This document shows, piece by piece, positions 10,133 to 18,414 of a stretch of DNA of 44,318 bases. The stretch is from Candidatus Thorarchaeota archaeon. GTDB lineage: Archaea; Asgardarchaeota; Thorarchaeia; Thorarchaeales; Thorarchaeaceae. Within the stretch, counting starts at the first letter, position 1; every line of letters begins with the position of its first letter. Both the position numbers and the translations under genes were made by a program. The stretch covers positions 29,158 through 73,475 of the forward strand of contig JAGXOC010000003.1 of assembly GCA_019894665.1 (NCBI GenBank). The letters are read 5' to 3'. The notes beneath the pieces are model-generated. The model was not told the DNA's origin, did not search any database, and worked only from the letters and a program-made list of their open reading frames with translations.

Positions 10133-10504
10133 TCAGCAGCCGCAGTCATCGCCCTCTATGACAATGACCTTCACCTTGACATCTTCTGCAATGTCGCCAA
10201 AGGCTTGAAGGAAATATCTGGAGGCTTCTGCCAATCCTTTCTCACCTTCAGGTGTCAGGTTGTAAACGATCTGTCTACCTTCCTTGCGCCCTTCAATATG
10301 CCCTCCATTCTTTAATTCTTTCAATGCAGGATAGATTGTGCCAGGGGTTGGTTTTGTTCCTCGTCTTTTTGCTATCTTCTCTGCTATCTCTTGCCCATTC
10401 AATTCTTCTTTGTCAAGTTCCCATAAGATTTGAAATGTGAGAAATCCTCTCATATCACAACAGTCAGGAGGACAGCAGGGTGCAGACTCTGAGGGGTCGG
10501 ACAT
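10133..10504 (-). CDS. PadR-family transcriptional regulator with N- and C-terminal Cys clusters
   Basis: MRGFLTFQILWELDKEELNGQEIAEKIAKRRGTKPTPGTIYPALKELKNGGHIEGRKEGRQIVYNLTPEGEKGL is a PadR wHTH. CCPPDCC at N-terminus and DDCGC at C-terminus. ORF opens at 10552; Met at 10504 fits better, leaving an operator-like repeat upstream. Confidence 0.9.
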   Translation of the reverse strand: MSDPSESAPCCPPDCCDMRGFLTFQILWELDKEELNGQEIAEKIAKRRGTKPTPGTIYPALKELKNGGHIEGRKEGRQIVYNLTPEGEKGLAEASRYFLQAFGDIAEDVKVKVIVIEGDDCGC

Positions 10505-10510
10505 ACTAAA

Positions 10511-10526
10511 TATTGGATGCCCTATA
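10511..10526. promoter_or_regulatory. Operator-like palindrome copy 1 (TATTGGATGCCCTATA)
   Basis: Imperfect inverted repeat just upstream of the PadR start; matches two other copies in the divergent promoter. Confidence 0.6.
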
Positions 10527-10587
10527 GCAAATAAAACCTTTCTCAACTGCATTTTTCAAATTTTATATTCTTTCTCTGAAAGAAAAC

Positions 10588-10607
10588 CTTATATTGGACA
10601 TCCAATA
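10588..10607 (+). promoter_or_regulatory. TATA-like element overlapped by operator-like palindrome copy 2 (TATTGGACATCCAATA, 10592-10607)
   Basis: AAAACCTTATATTGG fits a BRE/TATA arrangement; perfect 7-bp arms TATTGGA/TCCAATA with 2-nt spacer. Confidence 0.65.
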
Positions 10608-10618
10608 ATCAAATGATG

Positions 10619-10634
10619 TATTGGACACCCGATA
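10619..10634. promoter_or_regulatory. Operator-like palindrome copy 3 (TATTGGACACCCGATA)
   Basis: Third copy of TATTGGAYRYCCNATA, 27 bp start-to-start from copy 2 and near the expected TSS. Confidence 0.6.
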
Positions 10635-10648
10635 CAGATGGCGATTGA

Positions 10649-10792
10649 ATGACCGAAGAGAATATTGTTACTGAAGCGGTTTCGAAATGTAGAATCTCTT
10701 GTACAACAACATCTGGAAGATCATGTCAATCAACATCATGTGGTGGCGATGAATATCCGAATTATAACCCAATGAAAACGGTGATTGCATGA
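10649..10792 (+). CDS. 47-aa Cys/Ser/Thr-rich small protein (unannotated micro-ORF)
   Basis: MTEENIVTEAVSKCRISCTTTSGRSCQSTSCGGDEYPNYNPMKTVIA; first ORF after the operator/TATA; stop overlaps the next start as ATGA. Confidence 0.5.
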   Translation: MTEENIVTEAVSKCRISCTTTSGRSCQSTSCGGDEYPNYNPMKTVIA

Positions 10793-11153
10793 CAGAAACT
10801 AAAAAAGTAAGTGAAATGGAATCTGATGAGATCAAGGAAGCAGTAAGGAAAACTTACTCGAAAGTAGCAAAGAGAGATGCGGGCCGCGGTGATGAACCAG
10901 ATCAGACCTCTTCAAGTTGTTGCGGGCAACCAGCAACCAAGTCACAAGAATAAATCTTCTAGTGATATAATGTAAAGAAAATGGTGATTGAATGACAGAA
11001 ATGAAAAAGGTCAGTGAAATGGAACCTGATGAGATTAAGGAAGCAGTAAGGAAAACTTACTCTAAAGTGGCAGAGAGAGATACGAGTTGCTGTGATCAAC
11101 CAGCTCAAACTTCCTCAAGTTGTTGCGGACCAACAGAAGCTAAAGTCACAACA
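10779..11153 (+). repeat. Imperfect tandem duplication of the arsM 5' region (units about 10779-10950 and 10982-11153)
   Basis: Both units begin GGTGATTGMATGACAGAAA and encode MTExKKVSEMExDEIKEAVRKTYSKVAxRD...QTSSSCCG; start-to-start offset 203 bp. Confidence 0.85.
10789..10953 (+). CDS. 54-aa orphan copy of the ArsM N-terminal Cys region
   Basis: MTETKKVSEMESDEIKEAVRKTYSKVAKRDAGRGDEPDQTSSSCCGQPATKSQE ends in TAA; closely matches ArsM residues 1-50 encoded downstream. Confidence 0.55.
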   Translation: MTETKKVSEMESDEIKEAVRKTYSKVAKRDAGRGDEPDQTSSSCCGQPATKSQE

Positions 11154-11783
11154 GTGAATATTGCAGAGGCTCTGGGCTATGACACTGAAGGAATGCCTGT
11201 TTCCGCCACGGAATCATTTGCCGGTTGCGGAAATCCTGTTGCACTAGCGAGTTTGAAAGAGGGTGAAGTTGTGCTTGACCTCGGAAGTGGTGCTGGTCTT
11301 GATATGTTCGTGGCAAGCAAGAAAGTCGGTGAGACTGGGAAAGTTATTGGCGTTGATATGACTCCTGCTATGATTGAGAAGGCAAAGAAAAACGCCGAAG
11401 AGCTCGGTATTACAAATGTGGACTTTCGCTTTGGTGACATTGAGGACATGCCCGTCGATGACAATTCAGTTGATGTAGTGATCAGCAATTGTGTCATCAA
11501 TTTAGCTCCAAACAAGGCTAAGGTCTTCCAGGAAGCCTACCGGGTTCTGAAACCTGGTGGTCGAGTTATGGTGTCAGATATCGTTCTCTCCAAAACATTG
11601 CCAAAGGAAGTTAGTGATGAGGTTGTTACCTACACTGGTTGCATTGGTGGTGCCATACTTGATGAGGAGTACTTGCAACATATGCGAGATGCTGGTTTTG
11701 AAAACGTTGAGATAACCAGCAAAGCTGGCGAGAGTTTACACGGGGCTTACAGCGCTTATGTTGCAGGCCGAAAGCCTGAGTAA
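10992..11783 (+). CDS. arsM: Arsenite S-adenosylmethionine methyltransferase (ArsM-type)
   Basis: N-terminal SCC/SSSCCG; SAM motif VLDLGSGAGLD; SNCVINLAPNKAKVFQEAYRVLKPGGRVMVSDIV; YTGCIGGA containing a conserved ArsM-type cysteine. Confidence 0.92.
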   Translation: MTEMKKVSEMEPDEIKEAVRKTYSKVAERDTSCCDQPAQTSSSCCGPTEAKVTTVNIAEALGYDTEGMPVSATESFAGCGNPVALASLKEGEVVLDLGSGAGLDMFVASKKVGETGKVIGVDMTPAMIEKAKKNAEELGITNVDFRFGDIEDMPVDDNSVDVVISNCVINLAPNKAKVFQEAYRVLKPGGRVMVSDIVLSKTLPKEVSDEVVTYTGCIGGAILDEEYLQHMRDAGFENVEITSKAGESLHGAYSAYVAGRKPE

Positions 11784-11797
11784 AGAGGTTATCCACA

Positions 11798-12616
11798 TTG
11801 GAGGTTGAAGTTAAGGTCGAGACCGGCACACGTCTCGTCAAGGTTCCAGTCAAGGTTAATGGTCAAGGACCATTCACCTTTGACCTGGATACAGGTGCTT
11901 CCACAACAACTCTTACCCCCCAACTTGCAGAGAGTTTAGGAATCACAACCCGTCCAAGTGACCGACCAGAGGCACGAGGAATTGGGGGTGGTATCCCCAC
12001 AGAATATGCAGATGCAACAATAGGAGTTGGATCACTCGAGTTTGAGAAGGATGAAGTCTATGTCCTTGATGTTAATGCCATTCTGCGGGAACTTGATGGT
12101 CGTCAAGGAGTGCTAGGTTACACAACATTGAAACATTGCACGATGTCCCTCAGCTACAATAGGCAACGATTCAAACTCTCTAGAACTGATTCAGGAACCA
12201 CTGATAATGACGCTGACTGGAGTCCCTTCGAGTACGTCAATGACTCGCATTTGGTCGGGGTGCCTGTTCTTATCAATGGTCAAGGACCCTATAATTTCGT
12301 GGTTGATACAGGAGCAGGAAACACTGTCATGACACCTAACCTTGCAGAGCTGTTAGGAATTGAAGCTAAGGCTGTGCATGGAATCGCCCGAGGTGTTGGT
12401 GGTGATGTCGAATTGAAACTTGCTGGACTGGAAACGCTTTCAGTAGGATCTGCTCAAATCACCAATTCTCAAGTAGTTGTTTTAGACCTCAGTAAGGTTT
12501 CGCCCAAAGGAAATCTCATTGAGTATGGGATAATCGGGTATGACTTTCTGAAGAACTTCGAAACGATTCTAGACTACCCTCGAAAACAGTTCTCCTTCAT
12601 TGATGAACTTAGTTGA
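11798..12616 (+). CDS. Single-chain tandem retropepsin-like aspartic protease
   Basis: Two homologous halves, each with a DTG motif: GQGPFTFDLDTGASTTTLTPQLAESLGI and GQGPYNFVVDTGAGNTVMTPNLAELLGI; GVLGYTTL and GIIGYDFL second motifs; TTG start. Confidence 0.85.
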   Translation: MEVEVKVETGTRLVKVPVKVNGQGPFTFDLDTGASTTTLTPQLAESLGITTRPSDRPEARGIGGGIPTEYADATIGVGSLEFEKDEVYVLDVNAILRELDGRQGVLGYTTLKHCTMSLSYNRQRFKLSRTDSGTTDNDADWSPFEYVNDSHLVGVPVLINGQGPYNFVVDTGAGNTVMTPNLAELLGIEAKAVHGIARGVGGDVELKLAGLETLSVGSAQITNSQVVVLDLSKVSPKGNLIEYGIIGYDFLKNFETILDYPRKQFSFIDELS

Positions 12617-12671
12617 GCAACTTCGGAAGACACATAGGGAGATTTGTGGGGATAAATGAGAGGTTTTAGCG

Positions 12672-13502
12672 ATGAGCGAGGAGAGTCAATATCAAGGGTT
12701 TGATGGTACGACCATGCTCTTGAGAATCTGGAAGCCTGAAGGTGAGCCCAAGGCTGTTGTTCTTGGTATTCACGGACTGGGGTCTCACAGCGGCCTGTTG
12801 TCTTTCATAGCCGAACAATTCACTTCACAGGGATACACATTCTATGCTCCTGATATGCGTGCTTTTGGCACATATCCCGGAAGAAAAGGCCACGTAGAGA
12901 GTTTTGATGAATACATCGATGACATGGAGTCACTGGTTGCTTATCTCAAGTTGATGCACCATGACACCAAGCTATTCTTGTTCGGTCACTCTCTTGGTGC
13001 ACTTCATGTGATTAGGTATATTGCTAATCACCCTGGTGAATCTGATGGGATTATGATTCCTTGTCCAGCAGTGTCTGAGAGACTGAAGATGAGTGGAGCA
13101 ACAAGAGCGATAGCAAAGTTTCTCTCTAAACTTAACGCTAAGATGTATTTCAGCAATGGTCTTGATTATGATTTGATTTCACGGAATCCTGAGGTCGTCA
13201 AGAGTAATCGTGAGGACCCACTTAGATTCGATAAAGCCACTCCACGATATGGCATCGAAGGGTTCAAGGCGAGTGAAGAAGGGTTCAATTTTGCTAGTAA
13301 GATAACACTACCAGTTCTTGTCCAACAATCGGGAGAGGATATGATTCTAGATCCTGAACGAAACAAGGAGTTCTTTGACAACATAGTTTCCGAGGACAAG
13401 ACATGGAAGCTCTATCCAGGTCTCTATCATGAGCCCTTCCAGGAAGAAGGTGGTGAAGAAGTCTTAACTGATTTGTTTGGTTGGTTAGAACAACATCTAT
13501 AG
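12672..13502 (+). CDS. Alpha/beta hydrolase (monoacylglycerol lipase/lysophospholipase-like)
   Basis: GIHGLGSHSG oxyanion region, FGHSLGA nucleophile elbow, C-terminal LYPGLYHEPFQE. Confidence 0.9.
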   Translation: MSEESQYQGFDGTTMLLRIWKPEGEPKAVVLGIHGLGSHSGLLSFIAEQFTSQGYTFYAPDMRAFGTYPGRKGHVESFDEYIDDMESLVAYLKLMHHDTKLFLFGHSLGALHVIRYIANHPGESDGIMIPCPAVSERLKMSGATRAIAKFLSKLNAKMYFSNGLDYDLISRNPEVVKSNREDPLRFDKATPRYGIEGFKASEEGFNFASKITLPVLVQQSGEDMILDPERNKEFFDNIVSEDKTWKLYPGLYHEPFQEEGGEEVLTDLFGWLEQHL

Positions 13503-13563
13503 AATTGATGGAAACGTCACTCTTATGAGTTAGAAGCGACCTTCCCTCATCGGTTGATAAATC

Positions 13564-14448
13564 ATGCAAGTCAAGACTAACGAAGATAAAATCGTGAAAA
13601 TCTCTGTAATGGGTGAAGTTGCAAGTCCAGTGACCAGATCTGCATACCGAATAACGTCAGATGGTAGAGCTGTTACGCTTCCGGGCGTTGGTGGGATAAC
13701 ATACAATCTCCGCGTCGGAGATCTTGCTACCGGATGGAAAGCTGATCATGTAGAGCCCGGCGTGAGTATTGAGAACAAAGAGAATGACGCCCGTTTCAAA
13801 CAAATGGCGAACACGTCATTGAATATTCTTTCTTGTATCGGGAATGAAGTGAAAGTTGTAGGGGATAGCGATGCGAAGGGAGAGAAGGGAACGGTTGTTG
13901 GTAAACATGGTGGAATAGAACATGTCATGGTTGATTTCTCTGAAGACGTCATGGAGAAACTTGTCATCGGTGATAAGATGATGGTCAAGGCTTATGGACA
14001 AGGATTGGAACTCTTGGATTATCCAGAGATCAAGGTCATGAATATTGATCCAGGTTTTCTAAACAAGATTGATTTCAGTGAGAAAGAAGGTAAACTAGGT
14101 ATTCCCGTGACCCACAAAGTTCCTGCCAGAGTCATGGGTTCGGGACTTGGGGCAGACCATGTTGTTTCAGGCGACTATGATATACAACTCTTCGATGAAA
14201 CGACGAACAAGGAGTTCGGTTTGGACAATCTTAGATTTGGTGACCTAGTGGCAATTCTTGATGCTGACCATTCATATGGCAGAATCTACAAGAAGGATGC
14301 AGTTTCTGTTGGTATTGTTGTGCATAGCGATTGTGTCATATCTGGTCATGGTCCTGGTGTTACAACTCTCTTAACTTCAACAACAGGAATGATTGAGCCG
14401 GTTATTGATTCAGGAGCCAATATAGCTTCTATTCTCAAGTTGAGATAG
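13564..14448 (+). CDS. DUF4438-like protein
   Basis: Overall sequence (VTLPGVGGITYNLRVGDLATGWKADHVEPGVSI ... HSDCVISGHGPGVTTLLTS) resembles DUF4438 proteins by recollection. Confidence 0.7.
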   Translation: MQVKTNEDKIVKISVMGEVASPVTRSAYRITSDGRAVTLPGVGGITYNLRVGDLATGWKADHVEPGVSIENKENDARFKQMANTSLNILSCIGNEVKVVGDSDAKGEKGTVVGKHGGIEHVMVDFSEDVMEKLVIGDKMMVKAYGQGLELLDYPEIKVMNIDPGFLNKIDFSEKEGKLGIPVTHKVPARVMGSGLGADHVVSGDYDIQLFDETTNKEFGLDNLRFGDLVAILDADHSYGRIYKKDAVSVGIVVHSDCVISGHGPGVTTLLTSTTGMIEPVIDSGANIASILKLR

Positions 14449-14495
14449 AGCAAAACATGATTGTACGAAAAACTGCAGGGATGGATTTGTTTAGT

Positions 14496-14912
14496 CTATC
14501 CCTTAAACCCTATCTCCTGAAGGAACTTACCGAATTTTGAATCGATTGACTTGATATGTGTGACTAACCAATTGATCAGGAAGGTGTTGACTCCTTCACC
14601 GAGTCCTGCTGTGGCGCCATCTTCCTCAAATTCCTCCACCATGTGACTCAATGTGGATTTGAATTCCTCATGCTGTTGTTTGTGAATATCGAAGTCCGGA
14701 TAACCTAGCTTCGTCATATGTTTCTCTTCTGTTGAGAAATGAAACTCGGTATAGTCTATCATGAAACCAAGAGTCTTTCCGATTTGCCCACGACCTCTAC
14801 TTGATCCGACTGCTTCAGACAAATCTTTGATACGTTGAATTAACATCTTGTGTTGCTCATCAATCAAATCGACGCCCACAGATAGACTATCATCCCACTC
14901 GATTTCTGTCAT
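14496..14912 (-). CDS. Bacteriohemerythrin-like oxygen/iron-binding protein
   Basis: IEWDDSLSVGVDLIDEQHKMLI...FHFSTEEKHMTKLGYPDFDIHKQQHEEF...WLVTHIKSIDSKF has the hemerythrin His/Glu/Asp ligand pattern; start taken at internal Met. Confidence 0.92.
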   Translation of the reverse strand: MTEIEWDDSLSVGVDLIDEQHKMLIQRIKDLSEAVGSSRGRGQIGKTLGFMIDYTEFHFSTEEKHMTKLGYPDFDIHKQQHEEFKSTLSHMVEEFEEDGATAGLGEGVNTFLINWLVTHIKSIDSKFGKFLQEIGFKG

Positions 14913-15074
14913 GATTCTTTTCTCGCTCAATCTCAGTCATAAGGATTGTTCTAATGCTATAGTTCTGAGGTTTAACTATGAAAAGCCTTTTATGCGGCCC
15001 GAAGGTTCGACGCCGCCAAGAGTCGAGATGGCTGAAGGATAGTCCGTCTCTAGTAGTATCGAGAGTGACGTTGG

Positions 15075-16988
15075 ATGAGCAAGACACACAGAGCGTTTGC
15101 ATTTCTCTTCCTGGTTCTTTTCATCGCGAGTATAGCTACTCCGCTAGCATTGAATGAGACCCTTGTTTCAGATGCACCCTTAGGAACATCATATGAACCA
15201 GCTGCTACCGATTACGTTGTGGACATTAGAGAATACAACAACCTACTGGCTTTCAATGATGATGACTTTGAGTTCCGAGTTAGGAATGGTTCAATTCCTT
15301 TGAACAATGCTTGGGTGCGGCTCTACAACACCACACCTACTTTTTTTGAAGAGGAAACTCAGACTGATGGAAATGGTTATGCCTGGTTCTTCAATTTACC
15401 CCAGGGCACCTATCAGTGGAACGTTTCTCATGATTTCGATACACTCACCAATGATGAGACCGGTCAGATTGTGTCAGATGGTCCTGAAGCTAATATCCAT
15501 ATCCTGTTTGGGAATATCGATGGGGACAACGACGATGACGATCTAAATGCTACAATTACTGATATCGAGGGTAATCCAGCTCAGAACCTCAACTTTTCTA
15601 TTCATCGTACTGTTGACAGCTCGATTTGGGCACAGGTTGAGGTCACAGATGGAACAGCTAACTTTGCTGATCTCCCACAGGATAACTATACTTGGAGAGT
15701 TTCTGTACTTTATGACCTGACCTATGATGGATATCTTCTAGGAACTGGCGCCGTTGAGTCTAATGGTGTACAACTACTCGTACATCAGAGTATTGGTCCT
15801 ATAACAGGAGACCCTGATTATCTGGACTTAGAGATCTTCACCTACTTTGAGACCAGCCTAATTCCAATTTTGGGTGCAGATGTTGAAGTCACTTTCAAGA
15901 ATGGCACAGTTTATGACTCACAGGTCACTCCTGCTAATGGCACAGTAATCTTTGTTGACCTTCCTATTGAATACATCAACTGGACTGTGATGTACCTGGG
16001 ACAGCCAGTTGGTTTGGGTGATTATTTCTATAATCTAACTGCAAGCGAATCCGATGTTAGAGACCCCGTCATCACAGGTCCTGCTGATATTGAAGTCTTG
16101 ATTGACACAGCAAACGTAACCCTCACTTGGACAGTCGAAGACGAATATCCCAGCTCTATTGAGGTGTGGGTAGATGGTGTGCTTAATGTAACAACCTCTT
16201 GGGTAAATACAACCTTTGATTATGCTTACAATGTGAGCGCTTCTTTCCCTGCTTTCATCATCGGTCATTATGAGATCAAATTAGTCGCTATTGACCTGAA
16301 TTCCAACTTTGCAGAAGATACTCTCACAATCAGATTCTATGAGAATGTGACTCCCGTCATTGAGGGTCCAGACCCGATAGAATTTATCTTCTCTGAGACC
16401 GGAAATTCACTCTCTTGGAATGTAACAGATGATTATCCAAGCATGTATGAAGTTCATCAGAACGACGAACTCTATGCCAATGGCACAATTGATCCTGATG
16501 AACCAGTTATTGAAATTAGTGTTGATGGTCTTGAGGTTGGAGTCCATAATTTTACCCTATATGTGAATGACACAAGCGGAAACTCAGCTATGCACAGTGT
16601 TTTGGTGACTGTACTTGGTGATGATGTTGATCCAGTGATTACTTACACTCCGGCGGATATTTACTACGCGCAGGGAGACACTCATCAACTATTCAACTGG
16701 ACCGCCTCAGATGATTTCATGGATTATTATGAAATCCTAATTGATAACGAGGTTGTATTCACCGCGGATTGGACAACTACCAGTATTGAATTTGATTTCT
16801 CAGGATTACAACAAGGTCCTCACAACGTGACTTTGAGAGTATATGACCTAGGCGGTAATATGGCTGAGTCCATTGTGATGGTATACGTTTCAACCTCAAC
16901 AGCCTCTGTATACTTGACATCAGCAGTTCTCCTCGCTGCAGGAGTGGTTGCTATCATTGGTATAATCTGGTTTGTGAGATATCGTTAG
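15075..16988 (+). CDS. Secreted/cell-surface protein with Ig-like repeats and C-terminal TM anchor
   Basis: Signal-peptide-like N-terminus, many N-x-S/T sequons, repeated beta-rich units (DPVITGPADIEVLI, TPVIEGPDPIEFIF, DPVITYTPADIYYAQ), C-terminal hydrophobic helix plus RYR. Confidence 0.8.
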   Translation: MSKTHRAFAFLFLVLFIASIATPLALNETLVSDAPLGTSYEPAATDYVVDIREYNNLLAFNDDDFEFRVRNGSIPLNNAWVRLYNTTPTFFEEETQTDGNGYAWFFNLPQGTYQWNVSHDFDTLTNDETGQIVSDGPEANIHILFGNIDGDNDDDDLNATITDIEGNPAQNLNFSIHRTVDSSIWAQVEVTDGTANFADLPQDNYTWRVSVLYDLTYDGYLLGTGAVESNGVQLLVHQSIGPITGDPDYLDLEIFTYFETSLIPILGADVEVTFKNGTVYDSQVTPANGTVIFVDLPIEYINWTVMYLGQPVGLGDYFYNLTASESDVRDPVITGPADIEVLIDTANVTLTWTVEDEYPSSIEVWVDGVLNVTTSWVNTTFDYAYNVSASFPAFIIGHYEIKLVAIDLNSNFAEDTLTIRFYENVTPVIEGPDPIEFIFSETGNSLSWNVTDDYPSMYEVHQNDELYANGTIDPDEPVIEISVDGLEVGVHNFTLYVNDTSGNSAMHSVLVTVLGDDVDPVITYTPADIYYAQGDTHQLFNWTASDDFMDYYEILIDNEVVFTADWTTTSIEFDFSGLQQGPHNVTLRVYDLGGNMAESIVMVYVSTSTASVYLTSAVLLAAGVVAIIGIIWFVRYR

Positions 16989-16994
16989 TTTGCA

Positions 16995-17023
16995 TGACGG
17001 TCCGCGAAGGCCGTCAGCCTTTT
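16995..17023 (+). terminator. Hairpin plus T-rich run after the surface protein gene
   Basis: TGACGG (16995-17000) / CCGTCA (17011-17016) followed by GCCTTTTA. Confidence 0.45.
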
Positions 17024-17082
17024 ATCCCTCACAAGAGAGGTCAGAAGAGTCACAGCCTTACTTGGCAGTGCAAGCAGTAATT

Positions 17083-18390
17083 ATGGTGATAACAGTGAGC
17101 TATATTCACGTCGGTGACGTGCTTGAAGGAAAACACGAAGGCAAAAAAGTGCACCTGCGCGGCTGGGTCCATCGGGTCCGGAAGCAGAAGAAAATGGTGT
17201 TCGCACTCCTACGTGACCCTTCGGGTGTCGTACAGACGGTAATCAAGAAGACTGTCGTCAGCGAAGAAGAATACGCTGATGCAGAGAAGATGCTAGTAGA
17301 ATCCTTAGTGACAATGGTCGGTGTAGTAAATGCTGATTCTCGTGCTGAGGGAGGATACGAAGTTCAAGTCGAGAAGTTTGAAGTCTTGCACTTCTCAGAG
17401 GAGTTCCCAATCACCGAACATCAGAGCACTGAATTCTTGAATGATAATCGTCACCTATGGATGAGGTCTCGCAAGCTCACAAATGTACTAAAGATTCGAG
17501 ATGAGGTGTTCAGGTCAGCAAGGGAATACCTTCGCAATGAAGGGTTCTATGAGACCACCTCGCCAATGTTTGTTTCAACAATGGGTGAGGAGGGAGCAGA
17601 ACTCTTTGAGGTTGAATACTTTGGAAAGAAGGTCTATCTGACCCAGACAAGTCAGATGCATCTAGAACCTCAGTTATTTGCGATGGAGAAAGTGTTCATC
17701 TTAGCTCCCTCATTCCGTGCAGAGAAGTCAAGGACGCGAAAACACTTGACAGAGTTCTGGCACTTGGAAGTGGAAGAGGCTTGGTGTGACCACGAGTGTA
17801 ACCTGAAGAGACAAGAGGGTCTCATCAGCTACATGAGTCATGCTGTGGCTGACAACAGACCACGTGAGCTTAAAGAGCTGGATGTTGATCCTGAGCGTCT
17901 CTACGGCGTCAAGGCTCCCTTTGACAGGATGACCTATGACGAAGCAATTGACATCTGTCAAAAAGCTGGATTAAAGATAGAATGGGGACAAGATCTTCGA
18001 ACTGAGGCTGAACACATTCTCACAGATGACCGCGACAAGTTCCTCTTTGTCGAGTATTATCCGAAGGAGATCAAATCCTTCTACATGAAACACAACGAGG
18101 ATGACCCTCGCACATACAAGAACAGCGATCTCTTAGCTCCTCTTGGTTTTGGTGAGATGATTGGTGCGAGTGAGCGGGAAACTGACTATCAGCTAATCAT
18201 TGACAACCTCGATAGAATCGGGGACGACCCGAAGAAGTATGAGTGGTACCTAGATCTCCGAAAATATGGTAGTGTGCCGCACTCAGGTTTTGGGGTCGGA
18301 GTTGACCGGTTGATGACTTGGATGCTGGACCTTGAGCATATTCGAGATAGTATTCCATTCCCCCGAACCGTCAGTCGGATCTATCCTTAG
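17083..18390 (+). CDS. asnS: Asparaginyl-tRNA synthetase (archaeal type)
   Basis: OB fold VHLRGWVHRVRKQKKMVFALLRDPSGVVQ; class II motifs FRAEKSRTRKHLTEFWHLEVE and YGSVPHSGFGVGVDRL. ORF opens at 16990 but homologous sequence begins near 17083. Confidence 0.9.
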   Translation: MVITVSYIHVGDVLEGKHEGKKVHLRGWVHRVRKQKKMVFALLRDPSGVVQTVIKKTVVSEEEYADAEKMLVESLVTMVGVVNADSRAEGGYEVQVEKFEVLHFSEEFPITEHQSTEFLNDNRHLWMRSRKLTNVLKIRDEVFRSAREYLRNEGFYETTSPMFVSTMGEEGAELFEVEYFGKKVYLTQTSQMHLEPQLFAMEKVFILAPSFRAEKSRTRKHLTEFWHLEVEEAWCDHECNLKRQEGLISYMSHAVADNRPRELKELDVDPERLYGVKAPFDRMTYDEAIDICQKAGLKIEWGQDLRTEAEHILTDDRDKFLFVEYYPKEIKSFYMKHNEDDPRTYKNSDLLAPLGFGEMIGASERETDYQLIIDNLDRIGDDPKKYEWYLDLRKYGSVPHSGFGVGVDRLMTWMLDLEHIRDSIPFPRTVSRIYP

Positions 18391-18414
18391 TAGATGGTAT
18401 CACGCTATCCAAAT

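Noticed and set aside
10511-10634. 27-bp spacing multiples between operator-like copies (81 and 27 bp)
   Set aside because: 27 bp is not an integral number of helical turns; spacing pattern is probably coincidence with only three sites.
14477-14503. AGGGAT/ATCCCT inverted repeat near the hemerythrin stop codon
   Set aside because: Six-bp arms with a long loop overlapping the coding end; too weak to call a terminator.
16990-17082. N-terminal extension of the AsnRS ORF
   Set aside because: Contains a hairpin/T-run and shows no resemblance to AsnRS; start at 17083 preferred.
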